Assembly: GCA_036675815.1 (NCBI GenBank)
Contig: JAKFEE010000013.1
Location: forward strand, 1-64,000
Direction of reading: 5' to 3'
Origin: JAKFEE01 sp036675815
Lineage (GTDB): Bacteria > Pseudomonadota > Alphaproteobacteria > Rhodospirillales > Magnetospirillaceae
Length of the DNA: 64,000 bases
Part shown: one piece after another, positions 42,812-51,348 of the stretch
How the letters are laid out: every line of letters begins with the position of its first letter
Position numbering within the stretch: position 1 is the stretch's first letter
Program-made: the position numbers and the translations under genes
Notes under the pieces: generated by a model
What the model saw: only the letters and a program-made list of their open reading frames with translations
What the model was told of the DNA's origin: nothing
Databases searched by the model: none

Positions 42812-43992
42812 CGCAGCGACTCCCGTTCCATCTCCTCGAACACGTCGCGCGCCAGGCAAAAGGCGGTGTTGGCCGCCGGCACCCCGGCATAGGGCGCCAG
42901 GTGCAGCAGCACCTCGCGTACCTCCTCGGCCGTCACCCCGGTATGCGCCGTGGCGCGGACGTGCAGCCGGAACTCCTCATGATGGCCGAGCGCCGCCAGC
43001 AGCGCCAGGGTGAGCAGGCTGCGCATGCGGCGGTCGAGACCGGGCCGTGTCCACACGGCGCCCCAGACGCTTTCGGTGATGAAGGTCTGGAAGTCGCTGT
43101 CGAACGATGTCGCACCGGACAGGGCTCGGTCGACGTGCGCCGCCCCCAGCACCGATTTGCGCACGGCGAGGCCTTTGGCGTAGCCACCCGCCATGTCCTG
43201 GCCGGCGGCTTCGGCGAGAACCAATTCGGCCACGGCCTTCGGCCGTTCCACCACGGGAAGGTGCGCCGCGCCGGGCAGCACCGCCAGCCGCGCCGCCGGG
43301 ATCAACGTGGCCAAGGCTTCGGCGGTAGCCGGCGGGGTCGAGGCGTCCTGGTCGCCAACGATGATCAGCGTCGGGCAGCGCACCGTCACGGCATCGGCCT
43401 CGATCGACGCGTCGCGCAGGGCACGGCAACCGGCGATGTAGCCCGCGTTTGGCGTGCGCAGCAGCATCGTACGCAGCCCCGCTGTTTCCGCGGGGCGCTC
43501 GGCAAGGAAGCGGGGAGTCACCCATCGGCCCACCACCATCTCGGCGATCGCGGCCAGCCCGCTGCGGCTCACCGCCTCGATGCGCTCATCCCACTGACGG
43601 GGTGTGCCGATGCGATAGCTGGTATTGCAGAGGATCAAGCGCGCGACGCGCTCGGGGGCTGTCGCGGCCAGACGCAATGCCACCATGCCGCCGATCGACA
43701 CGCCACACACCATCGCCTGGTCGATGGTCAGCGCATCCATCAGGCCCAGCACATCCTCGGCGAGCTGTTCGATCGTGGTCGACGGTGCTGTCGGGTCGAT
43801 GCCACCCGCCGTCAATCCGTGGCCGCGCAAATCGAACCGTACCACGCGAAAGCGGGCCGCCAGCTCCGGCAATAGCGGGTCCCACAGATGCGTGCTGGTG
43901 CCCAGCGAATGGATGAGCAGCAGAATCGGTGCTCCCACCGCCCCCCGCACGTCGTAATGGATGGCCAGATCGCCGATCGACGCAAATGCCAT
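42808..43992 (-). CDS. pcaL: Fused 3-oxoadipate enol-lactonase / 4-carboxymuconolactone decarboxylase (PcaL)
   Basis: A 394-aa two-domain enzyme. Residues ~1-260 are an alpha/beta-hydrolase (PcaD): the oxyanion region LIHSLGTSTHLWD, the nucleophile serine in VCGVSIGGMVALRL and the histidine in LPGAAHLPVVE. Residues ~270-394 are a carboxymuconolactone decarboxylase (PcaC): FITESVWGAVWTRPGLDRRM and LHVRATAHTGVTAEEVREVL. The fusion performs two successive steps. ATG 43992 has GGGAGGGG upstream. It is first in the operon; no PcaQ/PcaR-type regulator is in the window. Confidence 0.95.
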   Translation of the reverse strand: MAFASIGDLAIHYDVRGAVGAPILLLIHSLGTSTHLWDPLLPELAARFRVVRFDLRGHGLTAGGIDPTAPSTTIEQLAEDVLGLMDALTIDQAMVCGVSIGGMVALRLAATAPERVARLILCNTSYRIGTPRQWDERIEAVSRSGLAAIAEMVVGRWVTPRFLAERPAETAGLRTMLLRTPNAGYIAGCRALRDASIEADAVTVRCPTLIIVGDQDASTPPATAEALATLIPAARLAVLPGAAHLPVVERPKAVAELVLAEAAGQDMAGGYAKGLAVRKSVLGAAHVDRALSGATSFDSDFQTFITESVWGAVWTRPGLDRRMRSLLTLALLAALGHHEEFRLHVRATAHTGVTAEEVREVLLHLAPYAGVPAANTAFCLARDVFEEMERESLR

Positions 43993-44115
43993 TTCCCCTC
44001 CCGCGACGATCATTTTGCGCCGTCGCTGTCAGCCCAGTAGTTGAGGCCGACTCCATCCGGTCGCAAGGTAGTATCACGATCGGCAGAGGGGCAGAGCTAC
44101 TTACCCGAGCCCCAC

Positions 44116-44144
44116 AACCACAGGCACCCTTGCTGCTTGTGGTT
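44116..44144. promoter_or_regulatory. Inverted repeat in the pcaL / GH13 divergent region
   Basis: Perfect 7-bp arms aaccaca (44116-44122) and tgtggtt (44138-44144) around 15 bp, in the 210-bp gap between two divergent genes. Position and symmetry suit an operator for pca, for the GH13 gene, or both. No regulator can be assigned. Confidence 0.3.
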
Positions 44145-44202
44145 CAGTTAGGGGGTGGCGAGCATCCGTGAACGCTTGGCCCATGGGCACTGTTGACGTG
44201 CC

Positions 44203-45822
44203 ATGTGGCACAAGAACACGATTATCTATAGCCTCGATGTCGAAACCTTCATGGATTCGAACGGCGATGGCATCGGCGATTTCCAGGGGCTGATCCAGCG
44301 CCTTGGCCATCTGCAGCATCTCGGCGTCGACTGCCTCTGGCTGCAGCCGTTCTTCCCCAGCCCCAATCGCGACGACGGCTATGACGTCATCGACTACTAC
44401 GCGATCGACGCGCGATTGGGCACCATGGGTGACTTTGCCGAGCTCGCGCATCACCTCGACGAGCGCGGCATCCGCCTGATCATCGATCTGGTCGTCAACC
44501 ACACCTCGGACCAGCATCCATGGTTCGTCGAAGCGTGCCGTGACCGGCAATCACCCTTGCGCGACTTCTACATCTGGTCCGAGGACAAGCCGGCGCACGC
44601 CGATCAGGGCATGGTCTTCCCAGGCTCGCAGGCGACGACCTGGACCTGGAACAAACAGGCCGGCGCCTACTATTTCCATCGCTTCTTTCAGCACCAACCC
44701 GATCTCAACATCGCCAATCCGGCGGTGCGGCAGGAAATCCTGCGCGTCATGGGGTTCTGGTTGCGCCTGGGCGTCTCCGGTTTTCGAATCGACGCCGCGC
44801 CGTTTCTCATCGAGCTGACCGACCGCCGCAGCCCGCAAGGCGAGGCCATGTATGGCTTCTTGCGCGACATGCACGACCTGGTCGCGTGGCGGACAGGCAA
44901 CGGCATCCTGCTTGCCGAGGCCAACGTCGCCAACGATGTGATCGAGCAATACTTCGGCGATGGCGATGCCATGCACATGCTGTTCAATTTCCTGGTGAAT
45001 CAGCCGATGTTTCTGGCTTTCGCGCGCAAGCGGGCGGGACCACTGGCCGACGCGCTGCGGGTGTTGCCGACCGTTCCGCCCAAAAGCCAATGGGCGCAGT
45101 TCCTGCGCAATCACGACGAGCTCGATCTGGGCCGGCTGTCCGATGCCGAGCGACAAGAAGTCTTCGCGGCCTTTGCCCCCGAGCCGCATATGCATCTCTA
45201 TGGTCGTGGCCTGCGCCGGCGCTTGGCTTCGATGTTCCGAGGCGATCAGCGCCGGGTGGAAATGGCCCACAGCCTGATGTTTGCCCTGCCGGGGACCCAG
45301 ATCCTGCGCTATGGTGACGAGATCGGCATGGGCGAAGACCTATCCTTGCCCGAACGCCGCGCCGTGCGAACGCCCATGCAGTGGTCGGCAAGCGCCAACG
45401 GCGGGTTTTCGGCGGCGCCGGCCGAGCGCCTGATCAGCCCGGTGATCGACGGCGACGAATACGGCTACGGCGCCGTCAACGTCGAGGCGCAGGTGCCGGA
45501 TGAAACCTCGCTTCTGAACCGCATCGCCAGGCTTGTCCGCGCGCGCCGTGGTCGCCCCGAAATCGGGTATGGCCAGTTGGCCCTTCTCGACAGCGGCCAT
45601 CCTGCCGTGCTTGCCCATGTCTGCCGCTGGGGCGACCGCGCGATGATGGCGCTGCACAATCTGAGCGACGAGCCCTGTCGCGTGGCCGTCGGCGGCCTGC
45701 CCGCAGGCGTCCAACTGGTTCCGGTGATCGGTGATCGACCATACCCGCGCCCGGGCGCCGAACTGGCACTCTCGGGCTATGGGTATCGCTGGTTCCGCCT
45801 GGGTGGCGCCGTCGAAATCTAG
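44203..45822 (+). CDS. GH13 alpha-amylase-family enzyme, trehalose-synthase-like
   Basis: A cytoplasmic 539-aa glycoside hydrolase family 13 protein without signal peptide. The N-terminus (IIYSLDVETFMDSNGDGIGDF) is close to trehalose synthase (TreS). The catalytic set is complete: nucleophile D197 in FRIDAAPF, acid/base E239 in LLAEANV and D305 in RNHDELDLG, with the substrate-binding IIDLVVNHTSDQHPWF. TreS interconverts maltose and trehalose. No maltokinase or GlgE is nearby, so another alpha-glucosyl activity remains possible. Confidence 0.85.
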   Translation: MWHKNTIIYSLDVETFMDSNGDGIGDFQGLIQRLGHLQHLGVDCLWLQPFFPSPNRDDGYDVIDYYAIDARLGTMGDFAELAHHLDERGIRLIIDLVVNHTSDQHPWFVEACRDRQSPLRDFYIWSEDKPAHADQGMVFPGSQATTWTWNKQAGAYYFHRFFQHQPDLNIANPAVRQEILRVMGFWLRLGVSGFRIDAAPFLIELTDRRSPQGEAMYGFLRDMHDLVAWRTGNGILLAEANVANDVIEQYFGDGDAMHMLFNFLVNQPMFLAFARKRAGPLADALRVLPTVPPKSQWAQFLRNHDELDLGRLSDAERQEVFAAFAPEPHMHLYGRGLRRRLASMFRGDQRRVEMAHSLMFALPGTQILRYGDEIGMGEDLSLPERRAVRTPMQWSASANGGFSAAPAERLISPVIDGDEYGYGAVNVEAQVPDETSLLNRIARLVRARRGRPEIGYGQLALLDSGHPAVLAHVCRWGDRAMMALHNLSDEPCRVAVGGLPAGVQLVPVIGDRPYPRPGAELALSGYGYRWFRLGGAVEI

Positions 45823-47573
45823 CCCCAGACGAAGGCGATCAGCGGGGTGCCGACGACGACCACCAGCACCGACAACGGCAAGCCCAACCGGCTGTAGTCG
45901 GAGAAGCGATAGCCCCCCGGTCCCATGACCAGGGTGTTGCACTGATGGCCGACGGGGGTGAGGAAGTCGCACGCGGCGCCGATGGCCACCGCCATCAGAT
46001 AGGCGTCAGCCGGTTGATGGAGCTTCTGTGCCAGACTGACGGCGATCGGCGCCATCAGCAGCACCGTGGCCGCATTGTTGAGGAACGGCGTCACCAGCAT
46101 GGCCGATACCAGCACCAGGCCCAGCGCCGCCATCGGCGGCAGCTCGCGTCCGGCCATCGACAGCCACGAGGCGACCAGTTCGCTGCCGCCGGTCGTCGAC
46201 AGCGATTCACTGATGGGAATCATCGCGCCGAGCAGGATCAGAATCGGCCAGTCGACGCGATCATACGCCTCCTTGAGGGAAATCGCCCCGCTCAGCATCA
46301 TGGCCATGGCGGCGCCGAAGAAAGCCACGGCGACGCTGGTCCATTCCAATGCCGCCACGGTCATGGCGGTGGCCAGGATGGCGATGGGAATCCACGCCCG
46401 CTTCGGTGGCATCAGGTCGAGGCGGCGTTCCGCCAACGGCAGGCAGCCGAGGGTCGCCAGGACCTGACGCAGTTCACCTTCGTCGCCCATCAGCACCAGG
46501 AGGTCGCCCTTTTGGAAGCGGGCGCGCCGCAGGCGCACCCCCACGGGCTCGCCGCGTCGGCTGATCGCCAGGACGTGCACGCCGAAACGATCGCGCAAGT
46601 GCAGGCTGGCAGCGGTGGCGCCGATGAGCATCGAGCCCTCGGTGACGACCGCTTCGACCACCGCGGTGTGGTCGGTGGGAAACTGCTCGTGATCGGCCAG
46701 CAGCTCCAGCTTGGCCACCTGCACCAGGCGCTTGAGCATCGAGGCGTCGCATTCGAGCACCAGGACGTCGTCCTCGTAGAGCACCCAGTGCTCGGCCGGG
46801 ATGTAGCGTCGGCTCTTCTCGCGAATGATGGCGGTGACGGCGACTTCGCCATCGGCGGCGGCCTCGAGCTCGCCCACGGTCTTGCCGACGAAGGGCGACG
46901 AGGCGGGCAGGCGCGCCTCGGACGTGTAGTCGGCGATGGAGAACATGGTGCGGTCGACGGCGCGGCGATTGCCGGGCAGCAGGCGCCAGCCGAAGGCAAG
47001 AAAAGTCACCCCGAGGGCGGCGATGACGGCGCCGACCGGCGCGAAATCGAACATGCTGAACGGTTGCCCGACCAATTCGGCGCGCATGCGCGAGACGATG
47101 ACGTTGGGCGAGGTGCCGATCAGGGTGGCGATGCCGCCCAGCAGCGCGGCAAATGACATCGGCATCAACAGGCGCGACGGCGAGGTACCGGTGCGCCGCG
47201 CCACCTGGAAGGCGATGGGCAGGAAGACGGCCAAGGCGCCGATGTTCTTCATGAACGCCGACAGCACCGCCACGGCCGATGTCAGCCCCAGCACCTGCTT
47301 CGGCGTCGTGTCCATGCGTTCGAGCAGCGGCTTCAACAGTCGGTCGACCATGCCCGAGCGCTCGACGGCGGCGCTGACCACCAGGGCCGAGCCGACGATG
47401 ATGACGATGTCGTCACCAAAGCCCTTGAAGGCCCGTTCCGGCGGCACGATGCCGGCCACCACGGCCACGACCAGACCCGCCGCGGCGACCACGTCGTAGC
47501 GGATACGGTCCCACACCAGCAGAACCATCACCCCGAGGATGACCGCGAAGGATAAGCCCTGGTCGACGGTCAT
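45819..47573 (-). CDS. SLC13 (DASS)-family permease with two TrkA-C domains
   Basis: A 584-aa inner-membrane anion permease: ~6 helices, two cytoplasmic RCK-C/TrkA-C domains (~200-285 and ~295-380: SSPFVGKTVGELE, GDLLVLMGDEGELRQVLATL), then ~6 further helices. The helix regions GALAVFLPIAFQVAR and FLNNAATVLLMAPIAVSLA belong to the divalent anion:sodium symporter family. Members with TrkA-C inserts carry sulfate or organic acids; the substrate here is not determinable. The stop overlaps that of the opposing GH13 gene in a CTAG. Confidence 0.9.
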   Translation of the reverse strand: MTVDQGLSFAVILGVMVLLVWDRIRYDVVAAAGLVVAVVAGIVPPERAFKGFGDDIVIIVGSALVVSAAVERSGMVDRLLKPLLERMDTTPKQVLGLTSAVAVLSAFMKNIGALAVFLPIAFQVARRTGTSPSRLLMPMSFAALLGGIATLIGTSPNVIVSRMRAELVGQPFSMFDFAPVGAVIAALGVTFLAFGWRLLPGNRRAVDRTMFSIADYTSEARLPASSPFVGKTVGELEAAADGEVAVTAIIREKSRRYIPAEHWVLYEDDVLVLECDASMLKRLVQVAKLELLADHEQFPTDHTAVVEAVVTEGSMLIGATAASLHLRDRFGVHVLAISRRGEPVGVRLRRARFQKGDLLVLMGDEGELRQVLATLGCLPLAERRLDLMPPKRAWIPIAILATAMTVAALEWTSVAVAFFGAAMAMMLSGAISLKEAYDRVDWPILILLGAMIPISESLSTTGGSELVASWLSMAGRELPPMAALGLVLVSAMLVTPFLNNAATVLLMAPIAVSLAQKLHQPADAYLMAVAIGAACDFLTPVGHQCNTLVMGPGGYRFSDYSRLGLPLSVLVVVVGTPLIAFVWG

Positions 47574-47752
47574 GAGAGCCCCTCTGCAGTTGAAGGATCA
47601 ACTTTTAACCGTTTGTCGCACGCGCGTCGCGGGCAGATTCCACCATGGCGCCAGGCCAATATGGGCGACGAGCCCCGGCAAAGGCATCGGGACTTTCGCA
47701 TCGCGACGCGGCATCCTATCTATGCCGCCTTACCGCGAACGAAGGACCCGCG

Positions 47753-48649
47753 ATGGCCACCGTCCCCACTTTTTCCGTTCCACCCACGTTCCTCGGCACG
47801 GTGGGCGACGCCGCCGAAGCCATGATCGCCATCGCCGGCATTCCCTTCGACATCGGCACCACCAACCGCAGCGGCTCGCGTTTTGGCCCCTCCGCCGTCC
47901 GCCTCGCCAGCCGCATGCTGGTCGACGGCGCCAATCCCGGCAATTGGCGCGATCCGCAGGGCATGGCCTTCGCCGACGTCGGCGATTTCCACCTCAAGCT
48001 TGGCGACACGCTGGGTAGCCTGGCCCTAATCGAACGCCAGGCGGCCAGCTTCGATCACTTGATCGCCATCGGCGGCGACCACACCATCAGCCTGCCGCTG
48101 CTGCGTGCACTAAAGCGGAAGCGCGGTGTACCCTTGGCCCTGGTGCATTTCGATGCGCATGTCGACACTTGGCCGGACTGCTTCGGTCAAGCCTACGGGC
48201 ATGGGTCGGTGTTCTGGCACGCCATCAACGAAGGCCTGGTCGATCCGCGCCGCATGGTGCAGATCGGCATCCGTTCGCCGGTACAGAAAGAGGTGTGGGA
48301 CTGGACGCTGGCGCAGGGCATCACCGTCGTCTCGGCCGAAGACGTCCACATCAACGGCGTCGGGGCGGTGATCGAGACCATCGCCCGCGTCGTTGGCGGC
48401 GTTCCCGCATACTTGTCGTTCGACATCGATGCCATCGATCCAGCCCAGGCCCCCGGCACCGGCACCCCCGAAATCGGCGGCTTGTTCACCTGGCAGGTCG
48501 CAGCGATCCTCAAGCGCCTCGGGGATGTCGACTGGGTCGGGATGGATGTCGTCGAGGTCCTGCCGGCCCACGACATGGCCGAAATCACCGCGTTGGCGGC
48601 GGCGACGGTGGCATGGCACTACCTCAGCCTGGTCGGCACGCCGCGTTGA
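47753..48649 (+). CDS. speB: Agmatinase/ureohydrolase family protein
   Basis: A 298-aa ureohydrolase with the complete dinuclear manganese site: GGDHTISLPLLRAL, HFDAHVDTWPD and SFDIDAIDPAQAPGTGTPE. The family includes agmatinase, guanidinobutyrase and guanidinopropionase, and the motifs do not settle which; the symbol reflects the family only. ATG 47753 has AAGGA upstream. It diverges from the SLC13 gene. Confidence 0.88.
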   Translation: MATVPTFSVPPTFLGTVGDAAEAMIAIAGIPFDIGTTNRSGSRFGPSAVRLASRMLVDGANPGNWRDPQGMAFADVGDFHLKLGDTLGSLALIERQAASFDHLIAIGGDHTISLPLLRALKRKRGVPLALVHFDAHVDTWPDCFGQAYGHGSVFWHAINEGLVDPRRMVQIGIRSPVQKEVWDWTLAQGITVVSAEDVHINGVGAVIETIARVVGGVPAYLSFDIDAIDPAQAPGTGTPEIGGLFTWQVAAILKRLGDVDWVGMDVVEVLPAHDMAEITALAAATVAWHYLSLVGTPR

Positions 48650-48666
48650 CGGCACGTCGCGTTGAC
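48635..48666 (+). repeat. Tandem 16-bp duplication across the ureohydrolase stop codon
   Basis: ggcacgccgcgttgac (48635-48650) is repeated directly as ggcacgtcgcgttgac (48651-48666) with one mismatch. The first copy contains the ureohydrolase stop codon. It looks like a recent slippage duplication and does not change the protein. Confidence 0.8.
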
Positions 48667-48783
48667 AAGGAATGGTCACATTTCAATCACTTGAATACCG
48701 GAAACTCCGTCCTTAATTCCTGGGCAGCCCCGGCGCGACCGCGCCGACGGTTTGCACTGGACCTGAAAACGGAATAGGAGACG

Positions 48784-49023
48784 ATGATGCTCGCCAAGCT
48801 CCGCTCATCGCCGGCCAACGACTTGTCGCGAAACACCATCAGCGCCATCATGGGCCGCCAACCCAAGCCGGTGCGCCGGTGGCGCCGTGGCGAGGAGCCG
48901 CCGGTAACGGAGCTGCTCGACGATCCCATCCTTCATCGCCTGCTGGCCCGCGACAACATTGCGCGCGAACAGCTGCGGGCGTTCCTCGACGCGGCCCGCG
49001 CCAGGTTGCTGGCGCGCGCCTGA
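48784..49023 (+). CDS. Small hypothetical protein
   Basis: A 79-aa basic protein of unknown function; ATG 48784 (or 48787) is preceded by TAGGAG. The C-terminal half (LLDDPILHRLLARDNIAREQ then LRAFLDAARARL) is predicted helical and resembles small uncharacterised alphaproteobacterial proteins. It ends 6 bp from the convergent PBP stop. Confidence 0.65.
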   Translation: MMLAKLRSSPANDLSRNTISAIMGRQPKPVRRWRRGEEPPVTELLDDPILHRLLARDNIAREQLRAFLDAARARLLARA

Positions 49024-49029
49024 TGGCGC

Positions 49030-51204
49030 TCAGCCACCCCACGTGCCACGTTGCGCGGACCGGGCGTTCTGTTCGGCTGCGATCAGCGGGGGTGGCGCCT
49101 CGGCGCTGCTGCGGCCGCCACCGTTGTAAAGGACGATACGCGCCAGGTCCTGCCCACCAATCTCGCAGCGGTGCCGATCGCCGCCACCCCCCATCGCCTG
49201 GCAGCGAATTTCGCGTCCGGCGATGAACCGCTGCATCTGCGCGGTGAAGCGCGCATCGCCGGACACGCCGAACAGCCGGATGACGTGGCCACCGAGGGCG
49301 AGCGTGCCCGGATCCAGCACCACCGGCACCCCAGCGAGCTGCGCCGGCGCCGTCTCGACCCCTACGGTGTCCGACGGCGTGGTGACCGAAACGTAGGGCA
49401 CCCCCACCTCGGGCGCGGCGGCATATTGCGGAGGAACCGCTGGCGCCGAGGCCACCTTGAGGCGATCGGCACCGATCATGAAGGCGTGCCAGATCCGTGC
49501 CGGCAATCGGCTGCCGGTGACATGATCCATGGGGCTGTTGTCGTCGTTGCCCACCCACACCCCGACCACGACATCGGAGGTGAAGCCGACGAACCAGGCG
49601 TCCCGATAGTCTTGGCTGGTCCCGGTCTTGCCGGCCGAAGGGCGGTCGAGGGCAGCGCCTGCGGCCGTACCCTCGCGCATGACTGCGGTCAGCAGATCGA
49701 GCATCATCTCACGGTCCCAGGCCGGCGGCGGCTGATCAGCCGTGGCAACCTCGACCACCGCATCGCCCACCAATATTCGCTGGATGCCATGCGGCCACAC
49801 GCGCGCCTTGTCGGCGGCCACCGCGGCGAAGGCCGACGTCATCTCGACCAGCGTGACGTCGGCGGCACCCAATGACAGCGCCGGCACCGGCATCAATGGC
49901 GAGGTGATCCCCATGGACTGCGCCACCTCGGCCACTCGGGCCCAGCCGACCTCCGATGCCAGTTGCACGGCCACCGAGTTGATGGACTGGGCAAAGGCGG
50001 TACGCAGGCTCACCGGGCCGCGGTAGTAGTCTTCGATGTTGGACGGCGTCCAATTGCCGACGCGCACCGGTTGGTCGGTGAACATGTCATGCGCCGTATA
50101 GCCCCGCTGTGAAGCAGCGGCGTAGACGAACAGCTTGAACAGCGATCCCGCCTGGCGGCGTGCCTGGGTGGCGCGATTGAATTGGCTCGCCTCGTAGTCG
50201 GTGCCGCCAACCATGGCCAGCACGGCGCCGTCGTTGCGCATGACCACCATGGCGACCTGTCCGGCATGGCTCTCGCCGCCGCCGTCGCCGACGATGTTGC
50301 GGATCGTATCCTCGGCCAGACGCTGCAAATCGGGGTCCAGGGTCGTCTCGACCACCGCCGCCGTGGTGTTCGGCCCCAGCATCGTTGCCGCCTGGTTGGC
50401 CGCCCAATCGGCGAAGTAGCGTCGGCCGGGATCGATGGCCGCCTCGCGGGTCAGCGTTGCCGGCGCCTCCTTGGCCGCCGCCGCTGCCCGCGCGTCAAGC
50501 GATCCGGCGTCGACCATGGCGGTCAAGACCACGGCGGCACGTTGTTGGGCGGCCCGCAGGTCGCGTGTGGGGGCATAGGTCGAGGGGGCCTGAATCAACC
50601 CAGCCAACATTGCCGCCTCGGGCAGGGTGAGTTGGCGCGCCGATTTGCCGAAATAACGCCGCGAGGCACCGTCGATTCCCCAGGCCCCACCGCCGAAGTA
50701 GATGGTGTTGAGATAGCGGGCCAAGATCTCGTCCTTCTTGAGGCGCCGCTCGAGCCAGAGCGCAATCATCGCCTCTTGGACCTTGCGCCGCAGCGTGCGT
50801 TCGGGCGACAGAAACATCGTCCGCGCCAGCTGCTGGGTTATGGTGCTGCCGCCCTCGGCAATGCCGCCGGCGCGGACATTGGCCATGAGGGCGCGCGCGA
50901 TGCCGGCAAAATCGAGGCCATGATGGTCGTAGAAGCGGCGGTCCTCCACCGCGAGCACCGCATCGACAGCGTAACGCGGCAGGTCGTCAACCTGGACGGG
51001 CTCGCCGCGATAGGGTCCGCCATGGCCGAGTGCCGAGCCGTCAGCCGCCTTCAAGCTCAACGAGGGCTGCCTGACCTGCACCGCAACGGCCTGCGACAGC
51101 GGCAGCGACAGGGCATAGTAGGCGACGCTGCCGCCAACCACGAGCAGCCCGGCGATCCCTAAGAGCACGGTTGTGGCCAGTATTCGGGCAACCCGTCGCT
51201 TCAT
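49030..51204 (-). CDS. Class A penicillin-binding protein with C-terminal SNase-like extension
   Basis: A 724-aa bifunctional peptidoglycan synthase from ATG 51204 (GGAG upstream). One membrane anchor (~8-32) precedes a GT51 glycosyltransferase domain with catalytic E88 in VEDRRFYDHHG and EGGSTITQQLAR. The transpeptidase has S354-xx-K357 (AGSLFK), S407-x-N409 (QSINS) and K526-T-G. After ~residue 625 comes an extra domain resembling a staphylococcal-nuclease fold (TLALGGHVIRLFGV, AGREIRCQA, DRHRCEIGGQDLARI, QNARSAQRGTW) that lacks the full Arg-Glu-Arg active site. A long frame extension upstream crosses a perfect hairpin and has no ribosome site. Confidence 0.88.
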   Translation of the reverse strand: MKRRVARILATTVLLGIAGLLVVGGSVAYYALSLPLSQAVAVQVRQPSLSLKAADGSALGHGGPYRGEPVQVDDLPRYAVDAVLAVEDRRFYDHHGLDFAGIARALMANVRAGGIAEGGSTITQQLARTMFLSPERTLRRKVQEAMIALWLERRLKKDEILARYLNTIYFGGGAWGIDGASRRYFGKSARQLTLPEAAMLAGLIQAPSTYAPTRDLRAAQQRAAVVLTAMVDAGSLDARAAAAAKEAPATLTREAAIDPGRRYFADWAANQAATMLGPNTTAAVVETTLDPDLQRLAEDTIRNIVGDGGGESHAGQVAMVVMRNDGAVLAMVGGTDYEASQFNRATQARRQAGSLFKLFVYAAASQRGYTAHDMFTDQPVRVGNWTPSNIEDYYRGPVSLRTAFAQSINSVAVQLASEVGWARVAEVAQSMGITSPLMPVPALSLGAADVTLVEMTSAFAAVAADKARVWPHGIQRILVGDAVVEVATADQPPPAWDREMMLDLLTAVMREGTAAGAALDRPSAGKTGTSQDYRDAWFVGFTSDVVVGVWVGNDDNSPMDHVTGSRLPARIWHAFMIGADRLKVASAPAVPPQYAAAPEVGVPYVSVTTPSDTVGVETAPAQLAGVPVVLDPGTLALGGHVIRLFGVSGDARFTAQMQRFIAGREIRCQAMGGGGDRHRCEIGGQDLARIVLYNGGGRSSAEAPPPLIAAEQNARSAQRGTWGG

Positions 51205-51235
51205 GCTCGGTGACTCCAACAGGTGGCGACCAAGC

Positions 51236-51271
51236 GCCAGCAGACGCCCCTTAGTTGGGGCGTCTGCTGGC
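51236..51271. promoter_or_regulatory. Perfect 15-bp stem-loop in the PBP leader
   Basis: Arms gccagcagacgcccc (51236-51250) and its exact complement (51257-51271) surround a 6-nt loop (ttagtt). The element lies 32 bp upstream of the PBP start and 77 bp past the end of the hibernation-factor gene. Neither strand has a T-run, so it is not a standard terminator. It may stabilise the mRNA, aid rho-dependent ending or bind a regulator. Confidence 0.65.
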
Positions 51272-51348
51272 ATGGAGGGACACTCACGGAAGTGAAAGGT
51301 GGCAAGAAAGGATGATGGAGGCCGGCCTCCGCCGGGCCGGCCTCGCGA

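Noticed and set aside
47663..47715. Possible guanidine-II (mini-ykkC) riboswitch before the ureohydrolase gene
   Set aside because: One hairpin (gggc-gacga-gccc) has an ACGA-containing loop, but the second stem needed near the ribosome site does not form with an ACGR loop. A covariance-model search would settle it.
49030..51273. Longer PBP start at 51273
   Set aside because: It would translate through the perfect 15-bp hairpin and lacks a Shine-Dalgarno; ATG 51204 has GGAG upstream and leads directly into the membrane anchor.
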